From Candidatus Omnitrophota bacterium (GTDB lineage Bacteria > Omnitrophota > Gorgyraeia > Pluralincolimonadales > Pluralincolimonadaceae), in assembly GCA_028715315.1 (NCBI GenBank), contig JAQUSA010000011.1, forward strand, positions 1-13,271: a stretch of DNA of 13,271 bases, in the 5' to 3' direction. Of this stretch, positions 6,694 to 13,271 are shown piece by piece. How positions within the stretch are numbered: the first letter of the stretch is position 1; each line of letters begins with the position of its first letter. Both the position numbers and the translations under genes were made by a program. The notes under the pieces are model-generated. The model was not told the origin of the DNA, ran no database searches, and saw only the letters and a list, made by a program, of their open reading frames with translations.

Positions 6694-7881
6694 TCATTCG
6701 TACCTCAAAGCGTCCACCGGATTGAGCCGGGAAGCTTTCCACGCCGGATAGATGCAGGCGAGCAGGCTGACAGCCAATGCCGCAACGACTATCGCCGCGA
6801 CATCGCCCGCCTGTATGTCAACCGGGAACCTGTCGATGTAATAGGTGTCCCTCGGCAATTTTATGAACTGGTATTTTTCCAGCAGGTAACCGAGGCCGAG
6901 GCCCCCCGCGACGCCGAGCGTCGTGCCTACAAGCCCTACGATGAATCCCTGCAGTGTGAATATCGCCATTACGGAATTACGCGTTGCGCCTATCGACTTA
7001 AGTATGCCTATATCCCTGGTCTTCTCCGTCACTACCATTATCAGCGTGCTCGCTATGTTCAGGCACGCGACCGCAACTATCAGCGCGAGTATCCAGAACA
7101 TCGCCAGCTTCTCGAGCTTCAGCGCCGCGAAGAGGCTCTTATTCAGGTCTATCCAGCTCCTGACATAATACGGGAATTTCAGCTGCCCCTGGAGTTCGGC
7201 GCGCAGCGCCTGCGCCATATAGACGTCCCTTATCCTGACGCTCAGGCCGCCGACTTTGTCTCCGGCGTCAAAGAGCCCCTGCGCGTCCTTAAGCCCCACG
7301 AACGCGAGGCCGGAATCGTATTCGTAATATCCCGAATTGAATATGCCGGCGACCTTGAAATCCGTTGACGCCCCGTCTACCGGAGATACCACCGATATGA
7401 TGTCTCCTGTCTTCAGCCCGAACCTGAGCGCCAGTTCGGAACCGATAAGCATGCCCCTGTCCTTTGCGCCGTAGATCGAGCCGGTCTTGACATAGCTCGC
7501 GACCTTTGAGACCTTCGCCTCCTCTTCCGGCACTATGCCCCTCACGACGAGGCTTTGCATGCTTTCGCCTATCTTCGCGAATACCTGCCCGTCGAGGAAA
7601 GGCGAGACCGATACTACCTCAGGGCTCGCGGCCCTTATCTTCCCGATGGCCGCAGCCGGGTCATCGATGCCGCCCTCCTGCTCCACGACGAGGTGCGAGT
7701 TGGCGCCTATTATCTTATCGCGCAGCTCGTTATCAAAACCCGACATGACCCCGATAACGACGATAAGCGCGCAGACCCCTACCGCGACCCCGAGGATGGA
7801 TATGAGGCTTATGATGGATATGAATTTCTCTCTCCGCTTCGCGGTAAGGTACCTCGAAGCGATCAACAGTTCATAACGCAT
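6694..7881 (-). CDS. lolC: LolC/LolE-family lipoprotein-releasing permease
   Basis: This 395-residue inner-membrane permease starts with the family hallmark MRYELLIASRYL and a first membrane segment (about 19-47), followed by VMSGFDNELRDKI (45-57). A periplasmic domain (about 50-255) follows, then three more segments (about 258-285, 303-335, 360-381), giving the 4-TM MacB/LolCDE topology. The C-terminus (ACIYPAWKASRLNPVDALRY) is the usual ending of the family. With LolD it should move lipoproteins from the inner membrane to LolA. Only one permease is present, so the transporter may use two copies of this protein, as proposed for LolF-type systems, unless a second permease is encoded elsewhere. 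The start is four bases after the lysS stop and has no convincing Shine-Dalgarno. The symbol lolC is a family-level choice; LolE and LolF cannot be separated here. Confidence 0.92.
   Translation of the reverse strand: MRYELLIASRYLTAKRREKFISIISLISILGVAVGVCALIVVIGVMSGFDNELRDKIIGANSHLVVEQEGGIDDPAAAIGKIRAASPEVVSVSPFLDGQVFAKIGESMQSLVVRGIVPEEEAKVSKVASYVKTGSIYGAKDRGMLIGSELALRFGLKTGDIISVVSPVDGASTDFKVAGIFNSGYYEYDSGLAFVGLKDAQGLFDAGDKVGGLSVRIRDVYMAQALRAELQGQLKFPYYVRSWIDLNKSLFAALKLEKLAMFWILALIVAVACLNIASTLIMVVTEKTRDIGILKSIGATRNSVMAIFTLQGFIVGLVGTTLGVAGGLGLGYLLEKYQFIKLPRDTYYIDRFPVDIQAGDVAAIVVAALAVSLLACIYPAWKASRLNPVDALRYE
6703..6706 (-). promoter_or_regulatory. Possible Shine-Dalgarno of lolD
   Basis: GAGG on the minus strand lies ten bases before the lolD ATG, inside the last codons of lolC. 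The spacing is slightly long, so it may only assist reinitiation after the lolC stop. Confidence 0.4.
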
Positions 7882-7885
7882 GAGG

Positions 7886-9328
7886 TTATTGTTCCGGTTT
7901 AAGCTGCGGGAAGAGTATTACGTCCTTAATCGAGTCCGAGTCCGTAAAAAGCATCGCGAGCCTGTCGATGCCTATGCCGAGTCCTCCGGCCGGGGGCATC
8001 CCGTATTCAAGCGCGCGCACGAAATCATCGTCTATGGACTTCGACCCGGCGGCCGCGGCCTGTTCTTCGAACCTGGCCTTCTGTTCGATCGGGTCGTTCA
8101 GCTCGGAGTATGCGTTGGCGAGTTCCTGGCCGTTTATGAACAGCTCGAACCTTTCGGTAAGCTCCGGCTCGCCCGGCTTCTTTTTCGACAGCGGGCAGAG
8201 AGCGGCCGGATAATCTATTACAAAGGTCGGCTTCAGGAGTTTCGGCTCCACGGTCTTTTCGAATATCTTGCTTGCGAACTCTTCATCAAGCTTCGCTTCG
8301 CGAATATCGAGGCCCATATCCTTAGCGACCTTTTTGAGGTCCTTCTCTTTCTTGTAATCTATACCGGAATATTTAATTATCGCCTCGCGGAAAGGTATCC
8401 TCTCCCATGGGGGCGAGAGGTCCATCTCTCCGTCGCCGTGCCTGACCTTATAGCCGCCGAAAAGGTGCTTCGCCGCGTCGGTGACCAGCTCTTCCGTGAG
8501 GTTGATCATATCCTCGCAATTGCCGTACGCCTGGTAGACCTCTATCATCGTGAACTCGGGGTTGTGCCGGGGCGATATCCCCTCGTTCCTGAAGTTCCTG
8601 TTGATCTCGTAAACCTTCTCGAATCCCCCGACCAGGAGCCTTTTAAGGTAGAGCTCCGGCGCGATCCTCATGAACAGGTCTATTCCGAGCGCCTCGTGAT
8701 GCGTCTTGAAAGGCTTGGCGGTGGCGCCGCCCGGCATCGCCTGCATCATCGGCGTCTCGACTTCCATGAAACCCTTCGCGTCGAGGAACGCCCTTATGCG
8801 CGCGATCATCCTTATGCGCAGCTCGAATACCTTCTTGACCTCGTCGTTGACGATCAGGTCGACATATCTCTGGCGGTACCTCGTCTCGACATCCTTGAGG
8901 CCGTGCCATTTCTCGGGGAGGGGCTTTATCGACTTGGAGAGCATCGTGAAATCTTCCGCGTGGACGGTCGGCTCGCCGGTCCTCGTCTTGAAAGCCTTCC
9001 CGTTTATCCCGACGATATCGCCTATATCGATGTTATCGAAAGCTATCTTAGACTTTTCGGGGAGTTCGGCAGCCTTGATGTAATTCTGAATCTTGCCGGT
9101 GGAATCCTTGACGTCTATAAAACAGGACTTCCCATGGGAACGGACGGCCATGACCCTTCCGGCGATCGCGACCTTCTGCTCTTTTGCGGCAGCATCCTCG
9201 AAATTCTGCAATAACTCGCTGATATTTATGGACTTGGCAAATTTCCCCCCGTAGGGGTTGACGCCGTTCGCCCTTAAATTATCGAGTTTTAACAGTCTCT
9301 GTTTTATAAGATCGTTTATTTCTTCCAA
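7886..9328 (-). CDS. lysS: Lysyl-tRNA synthetase, class II (TTG start)
   Basis: This 480-residue enzyme charges tRNA-Lys with lysine in the cytoplasm. The N-terminal OB-fold anticodon-binding domain covers about 50-145 (VAIAGRVMAVRSHGKSCFID). The class II core has motif 1 around KGFMEVETPMMQ (185-196), motif 2 FRNEGISPRHNPEFTMIE (246-263), and motif 3 GLGIGIDRLAMLF (449-461). Length is typical for bacterial LysRS. The start codon is TTG: the in-frame upstream sequence reaches a stop (TAA at 9355-9353) without an ATG, and a GAGG lies eight bases before the TTG. The gene overlaps the 3' end of lnt by 13 bases in another frame. A near-consensus promoter sits just upstream inside lnt, so lysS may begin its own transcript. 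Confidence 0.97.
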   Translation of the reverse strand: MEEINDLIKQRLLKLDNLRANGVNPYGGKFAKSINISELLQNFEDAAAKEQKVAIAGRVMAVRSHGKSCFIDVKDSTGKIQNYIKAAELPEKSKIAFDNIDIGDIVGINGKAFKTRTGEPTVHAEDFTMLSKSIKPLPEKWHGLKDVETRYRQRYVDLIVNDEVKKVFELRIRMIARIRAFLDAKGFMEVETPMMQAMPGGATAKPFKTHHEALGIDLFMRIAPELYLKRLLVGGFEKVYEINRNFRNEGISPRHNPEFTMIEVYQAYGNCEDMINLTEELVTDAAKHLFGGYKVRHGDGEMDLSPPWERIPFREAIIKYSGIDYKKEKDLKKVAKDMGLDIREAKLDEEFASKIFEKTVEPKLLKPTFVIDYPAALCPLSKKKPGEPELTERFELFINGQELANAYSELNDPIEQKARFEEQAAAAGSKSIDDDFVRALEYGMPPAGGLGIGIDRLAMLFTDSDSIKDVILFPQLKPEQ

Positions 9329-10863
9329 TTTTTCCGCCTCAAATTGATATAATTATAGATTGAATAAAGGGTTAAGTCAAATAAAAAAACCCCGATACAC
9401 GCCCAGGCGAAGACGTCCCCATACTTCATGTAGGGGGTCTGGCCCCTTCCCGGTATTATATTTGCCGTAGCGAAATTCGTGACGAATATCCTGTCCCCTC
9501 CCGCTCCCGCGACGCTCTGGGTTATCCTGCCGGACGGGTCTATGAAACATGACTGCCCGGTATTCGCCGCCCTGACGACATTGAGCCTGTTCTCGACCGC
9601 GCGGAAGACCGACGACTGCGTATGCTGGTATGGCGCCCCGGACTTCATGTACCATGCGTCGTTGGTTATGACGACCATGAACTCCGCCCCGCGCCTCGCG
9701 AAACTCCTCGAGATCTCCGGAAAGACGTCTTCAAAGCATATAAGCACGCCGAACTTCACCCTGCCCGCCTTTTGGGTCGGTATCTCGAACATGGTGTAAT
9801 CTTTTCCGGGCGAATAATCCTCACCCATGTCGTAACGCTTCTTGATGAAGGACAGGTATGAGTTGCCGAACGGCACGTACTCCCCGAACGGCACGAGATG
9901 TATCTTGTCGTAACGCTGCACTATCTCACCGGCATTCGATATCAGCACGGCGCTGTTGTAGTAACGCACGCACTCGGGGATCTTCTCGGTCTGCGTGCCG
10001 ACCAGGATATAGGTGTCCAACTCCTTCGCGAGCGCGGTTATCCTGTCGCGCAGCGGCTTCTCGGTCTCGAGGAATCCGGGCACCGACGTCTCAGGCCACA
10101 CGATCAGGTCGGGCTTATCCTTTGCGGCTTCTTTCGTGAGCGATATATACCTGTCAAGTATATCGTCGGCATATTTTTCGTCCCACTTCTGGGACTGCGG
10201 GATATTGCCTTGTATTACGGATATCTTCACGGGCTCCCCCGGCCTCCGGAGGTCTTGCATGTAGTAACCGTATATCATGGCCGCTATCAGTATCATGACC
10301 AAAAGCGCGAGGAACCTCGCTTCCGGCTTATGGCCCCTGATCTTCTTCTTTATCTTTGACGATATCAGAACGTTCGTAAATATCACGAGGAATGAGACGC
10401 CGTAGGCGCCGACGGTGTCGGCTATCTGTATCATCGGGAGCGTTTCCCATTGCGTATGCCCCAGCATCGCCCACGCGAAACCGGTGAAGACGTGGCCCCT
10501 CAGGTATTCTACCGCCACCCAGAGGCAGCTCACGAGCAGCGCAAACCTGAGCCGCGGCTTCTGGAACTGCGTCGAGAGGACTTCGACGCCAAGCGCGAAC
10601 AACCCGAAAAATAAAGCAAGATAAAACGTCAGTATGACCACGCCGATTATCGCGACATACCCGACCCAATACAGCGTCGCGGCGAAAAAGAGCAGGCCGG
10701 TAATGTAGCCGGTGAAGAACGCCTGCGGCAGCCGTTCCCCGCGTATCGCAACGAGCATCGGGATCAGCGCGAACCACGCGATAAACGACATGTTGAACGC
10801 CGGGTACGAAAGCGTCAGCAGTAACGCCGACAGTAAAGGCAGGTATACTAAGCGCCGCAGCAT
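9316..10863 (-). CDS. lnt: Apolipoprotein N-acyltransferase Lnt
   Basis: This 515-residue inner-membrane enzyme transfers an acyl chain from phospholipid to the N-terminal cysteine of diacylated lipoproteins, the last maturation step before Lol export. The N-terminal half has several membrane segments (from about residue 8 to 201), and one more lies near the C-terminus (about 483-502). Between them is a periplasmic nitrilase-fold domain (about 212-465) with the catalytic triad: E258 in WPET, K320 in DKIHLVPFGEY, and C376 in LICFED. E328 and E378 match conserved accessory glutamates. Length matches typical Lnt. The start overlaps the secA end by 16 bases in another frame and has only a weak GGAAAG site 11 bases upstream. 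Position upstream of lolC-lolD puts lipoprotein maturation and release on one transcript. Confidence 0.96.
   Translation of the reverse strand: MLRRLVYLPLLSALLLTLSYPAFNMSFIAWFALIPMLVAIRGERLPQAFFTGYITGLLFFAATLYWVGYVAIIGVVILTFYLALFFGLFALGVEVLSTQFQKPRLRFALLVSCLWVAVEYLRGHVFTGFAWAMLGHTQWETLPMIQIADTVGAYGVSFLVIFTNVLISSKIKKKIRGHKPEARFLALLVMILIAAMIYGYYMQDLRRPGEPVKISVIQGNIPQSQKWDEKYADDILDRYISLTKEAAKDKPDLIVWPETSVPGFLETEKPLRDRITALAKELDTYILVGTQTEKIPECVRYYNSAVLISNAGEIVQRYDKIHLVPFGEYVPFGNSYLSFIKKRYDMGEDYSPGKDYTMFEIPTQKAGRVKFGVLICFEDVFPEISRSFARRGAEFMVVITNDAWYMKSGAPYQHTQSSVFRAVENRLNVVRAANTGQSCFIDPSGRITQSVAGAGGDRIFVTNFATANIIPGRGQTPYMKYGDVFAWACIGVFLFDLTLYSIYNYINLRRKNWKK
9337..9340 (-). promoter_or_regulatory. 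Shine-Dalgarno of lysS
   Basis: GAGG on the minus strand (extended GAGGCGG) lies eight bases before the TTG at 9328. It decides the lysS start, as no in-frame ATG or GTG lies between it and the upstream stop. Confidence 0.7.
9352..9380 (-). promoter_or_regulatory. Predicted sigma-70 promoter for lysS and downstream genes
   Basis: On the minus strand, TTGACT (9380-9375) matches the -35 consensus at five of six positions, followed by a 17-base spacer and a perfect -10 TATAAT (9357-9352). A T-tract (9389-9383) lies upstream of the -35. Transcription would start near 9345, giving a leader of about 17 bases that carries the GAGG site before the lysS TTG. The whole element lies in codons for the last membrane segment and tail of Lnt, so it is inside a gene. 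No other site examined in the window has a comparable paired -35 and -10. Function is inferred from sequence only. Confidence 0.6.
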
Positions 10864-13271
10864 TTTTTATATTTCTTTCCGCTCCCGCACGGGCAAGGAT
10901 CGTTCCTGCCCACTTTGGGCGCTTCCCTTTCGATGGGTAGCTGCTTGGCGTCCTGGGGGGAAGCCTCCGCCGGCTGGCCGGCCCCGGCGTTGGGGATCCT
11001 TGAAGCGAGCGAGCCCATGTCGCGGTGTATCATCTGCTGTGGCACGGAGTCGAAGACGCCCTTCGGTTTCTCCTGCCCGACCACCTGCACCTTGAATACG
11101 AACTCGAGCGCATCATCCTGTATCCGGTTCATCATCTCCTCGAACATCGCGAAACCCTCGTTCTTGTATTCTATCAAGGGATCGACCTGGCCGTACGCGC
11201 GGAGACCGATGCCTTCCTTCAGGCCGTCCATCGCGTAGAGATGCTCCTTCCACTTGGAATCTATCATGTCCAGCATTATAGTCTTCTCTATATGGCGCGC
11301 GACATCGGCGCCGAGAATAAACTCCCTCTTCTCGTAGTGCTTGTTGATTATTCCGAGCAGCCTCTCCCTGATCTCCGGGCGCGAGCCCATGAATATTTCA
11401 TCACGGCCGGAGGCAAGCGCGAAACCCAGTTTTCCGCGGAACCACTCGTCGAGGCCCTTGAAATCCCACTCGTCGGCCTGCAGCTTCTCTTCCATGAAGC
11501 GGTCCATCGCGCCATCCAGGCCGTTCTCTATCGCGGCGGCTATGTATTCGTGCAGCTCCTTGCCCTCGAGGACCGAACGCCTTTCGGCGTAAATAACTTC
11601 CCTCTGCTTGTTCATTACGTTATCGTATTCAAGCAGCTGTTTCCTTATCTCGAAGTTATGCGCCTCGACGCGCTTCTGCGCGGTCTCTATCGACTTGGAG
11701 ACTATCGGGTGCTCTATCGGCTGGCCCTCTTCCATCCCGAGCTTGTCCATTATGTACTTTATCCTGTCGGAACCGAATATCCTCATCAGGTCGTCCTCGA
11801 GCGAGAGGTAGAACCTCGACGAGCCCGGGTCTCCCTGACGGCCGCACCTCCCGCGAAGCTGGTTGTCGATGCGCCGCGCCTCGTGGCGCTCGGTCCCGAG
11901 GACATGCAGGCCTCCCGCCTTGATGACCTCGTTGTGCTCGTCCTCGACCTTCGACTTGAACTTCGCGAGCATCTCGGCCTTCTCTTTCGGGTCTATATCC
12001 TTCGGCTCCAGGCCCTTCTGCTTGAAATAATCCAACGCCATGTATTCGGGGTTGCCGCCGAGAAGGATGTCGGTCCCGCGTCCGGCCATGTTCGTCGCTA
12101 TCGTGACGGCCTTGTAACGGCCGGCCTGCGCTATTATGCTCGCTTCCATCTCGTGGTATTTCGCGTTGAGGACCTGGTGCGGTATCCCGCGGCGCTGCAG
12201 CATGTGGCTCAGGCGCTCGGACTTCTCTATAGATATCGTGCCGACCAGCACCGGCTGGCCCTTCCCGTATAATTCCGCGATCTCGTTCGCCGCGGCCTCG
12301 AACTTCTCCTTCTCGGTCTTGTATATCGAATCGGGGTAGCTCTTCCTGACGAGAGGCTTGTTCGTCGGCACCACGACCACGTCGAGCTTGTATATCTGGC
12401 TGAACTCGTTCGCCTCGGTCGCGGCGGTGCCGGTCATGCCCGCGAGCTTGTCGAACATCCTGAAATAGTTTTGGAACGTGATGGTAGCGAGCGTCTGGTT
12501 CTCCCTCTCGATCTTCACGCCTTCTTTCGCCTCGACCGCCTGGTGCAGGCCGTCCGACCACCTGCGTCCCGGCATCAGGCGCCCGGTGAACTCGTCGACT
12601 ATTATCACCTCGCCGTCCTTTATAACGTATTCGACGTCGAGCTTGTATAATTCCTTCGCGAGCAGCGCCTTCTCTACGCAGTGCCGCTCCTCGGCGAACT
12701 CCATCGAGTGCATGTCCTTGATGCCCCACGCCTTGATCACCTTCGCCTCGCCCTGTTCGGTAAGGTAGACCGCGTGGCTCTTCTCGTCGACGACATAATC
12801 GCCGGTCTCTTCCTTAGTCTCCTGGTCCTTCGCGCCCTTCTCCAGGCCCCTGACTATATCGGCGGCCCTGTAATATTTTTCGGTGGATTCTTCCGCCGGG
12901 CCGGAAATTATAAGCGGGGTCCTCGCCTCGTCCACGAGTATCGAGTCTACCTCGTCGACTATGCCGTAATGCAGGTTGCGCTGGGCCATGTCCTCGATGC
13001 GGTACTTCATATTATCGCGCAGGTAATCGAACCCGAACTCGTTGTTCGTGCCGTATGTGATGTCGCTGCGGTACGAGACCTGGCGCTCCCTGTCGTTCAT
13101 GTCATGCTGTATCATGCCGACCGTAAGCCCGAGGAACTCGAATATCGGCCCCATCCAGTACCTGTCGCGTTTCGCGAGATAATCATTTACCGTGACGATA
13201 TGCACGCCGAGCCCCGTAAGCGCGTTCAGGTACGCCGGAAGCGTCGCCACAAGGGTCTTGCCTTCGCCGGT
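10848..13271 (-). CDS. secA: SecA preprotein translocase ATPase (C-terminal 807 residues, N-terminus cut)
   Basis: The reading frame enters from the right edge within the Walker A motif: the first visible residues are TGEGKTLVATLP. By comparison with Escherichia coli SecA, roughly 100 residues are missing. Numbering from the first visible residue, NBD1 has the DEVD motif II (106-109, then SILVDEARTPL). The preprotein-binding domain follows, then VDEFTGRLMPGRRWSDGLHQ (225-244). NBD2 has GRGTDI (397-402) and RGRCGRQGDPGSS (473-485). Scaffold and wing domains come next, then a low-complexity linker (about 750-785). The C-terminus is a zinc-binding SEC-C motif, CPC then CC (C793, C795, C804, C805; pattern CxCx8CC). 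SecA powers export of unfolded preproteins through SecYEG. The first in-frame start-like codon, a GTG at 13250, is an internal valine and not the true start. The SEC-C codons contain the lnt start. Confidence 0.98.
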   Translation of the reverse strand, partial: TGEGKTLVATLPAYLNALTGLGVHIVTVNDYLAKRDRYWMGPIFEFLGLTVGMIQHDMNDRERQVSYRSDITYGTNNEFGFDYLRDNMKYRIEDMAQRNLHYGIVDEVDSILVDEARTPLIISGPAEESTEKYYRAADIVRGLEKGAKDQETKEETGDYVVDEKSHAVYLTEQGEAKVIKAWGIKDMHSMEFAEERHCVEKALLAKELYKLDVEYVIKDGEVIIVDEFTGRLMPGRRWSDGLHQAVEAKEGVKIERENQTLATITFQNYFRMFDKLAGMTGTAATEANEFSQIYKLDVVVVPTNKPLVRKSYPDSIYKTEKEKFEAAANEIAELYGKGQPVLVGTISIEKSERLSHMLQRRGIPHQVLNAKYHEMEASIIAQAGRYKAVTIATNMAGRGTDILLGGNPEYMALDYFKQKGLEPKDIDPKEKAEMLAKFKSKVEDEHNEVIKAGGLHVLGTERHEARRIDNQLRGRCGRQGDPGSSRFYLSLEDDLMRIFGSDRIKYIMDKLGMEEGQPIEHPIVSKSIETAQKRVEAHNFEIRKQLLEYDNVMNKQREVIYAERRSVLEGKELHEYIAAAIENGLDGAMDRFMEEKLQADEWDFKGLDEWFRGKLGFALASGRDEIFMGSRPEIRERLLGIINKHYEKREFILGADVARHIEKTIMLDMIDSKWKEHLYAMDGLKEGIGLRAYGQVDPLIEYKNEGFAMFEEMMNRIQDDALEFVFKVQVVGQEKPKGVFDSVPQQMIHRDMGSLASRIPNAGAGQPAEASPQDAKQLPIEREAPKVGRNDPCPCGSGKKYKKCCGA

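Noticed and set aside
7880..9214. 444-codon open frame on the plus strand opposite lysS
   Set aside because: It lies antisense to all of the LysRS catalytic core, with no recognisable domain and no good ribosome-binding site; a codon-bias shadow.
9383..9389. Run of seven T on the minus strand in lnt, considered as a terminator tail
   Set aside because: No stable GC-rich hairpin precedes it; the GGGG next to it has no CCCC partner upstream. It reads as Phe-Phe-Leu codons of an Lnt membrane segment and upstream sequence of the lysS promoter.
10969..10982. Two GCCGGC copies separated by TG in the secA linker, a possible hairpin terminator
   Set aside because: The loop would be too short, no T-run follows on either strand, and the site is inside coding sequence for the low-complexity SecA linker.
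11025..12272. 415-codon open frame on the plus strand opposite secA
   Set aside because: It is antisense to conserved SecA motifs and its composition is typical of a reverse-strand shadow.
13248..13250. GTG as start of secA
   Set aside because: The frame continues to the right edge through TGEGKT, the SecA Walker A motif, so this GTG is an internal valine and the gene is truncated by the window.

Overview
The whole window is one tightly packed run of ten protein genes, all on the minus strand, so transcription runs from the right end to the left: secA > lnt > lysS > lolC > lolD > ilvE > mcsA > mcsB > clpC > an AsmA/TamB-like gene. The first (secA) and last (AsmA/TamB-like) are cut by the window edges. 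Neighbours overlap by 1-16 bases or are separated by at most 20 bases. No RNA gene, mobile element, repeat array, CRISPR array or convincing terminator was seen, and no gap exceeds 20 bases.

Organism: Lnt, a LolCD-type lipoprotein transporter and an AsmA/TamB-like protein point to a diderm (two-membrane) bacterium. The McsA-McsB-ClpC cassette is best known from Firmicutes but also occurs in some diderm lineages. Frequent AUA (Ile) and AGG (Arg) codons in moderately GC-rich DNA, plus this gene mix, suggest an uncultivated Omnitrophota/PVC-like lineage. This is inference; no taxonomic marker was compared.

Right part (about 9.3-13.3 kb): secA drives preprotein export across the inner membrane, and lnt adds the third acyl chain to lipoproteins. 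Middle part (about 5.1-9.3 kb): lysS (class II lysyl-tRNA synthetase), then lolC and lolD, which release mature lipoproteins from the inner membrane, then ilvE, a fold-type IV aminotransferase. Left part (1-5.1 kb): mcsA, mcsB and clpC, a protein-arginine-kinase and AAA+ unfoldase system with its key residues intact, followed by a membrane-anchored AsmA/TamB-like protein coupled to clpC by an ATGA overlap.

Two functional themes share the transcript: envelope and lipoprotein biogenesis (SecA, Lnt, LolCD, AsmA/TamB-like) and protein quality control (McsAB-ClpC). The most striking non-coding signal is a near-consensus sigma-70 promoter (TTGACT, 17-base spacer, TATAAT) inside the 3' end of lnt. 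It lies just upstream of the TTG start of lysS and could make lysS-to-AsmA a separately initiated sub-operon. No clearly unknown system was found. The main item of interest is an apparently complete arginine-phosphorylation/ClpC pathway without ctsR, embedded in a diderm envelope operon.
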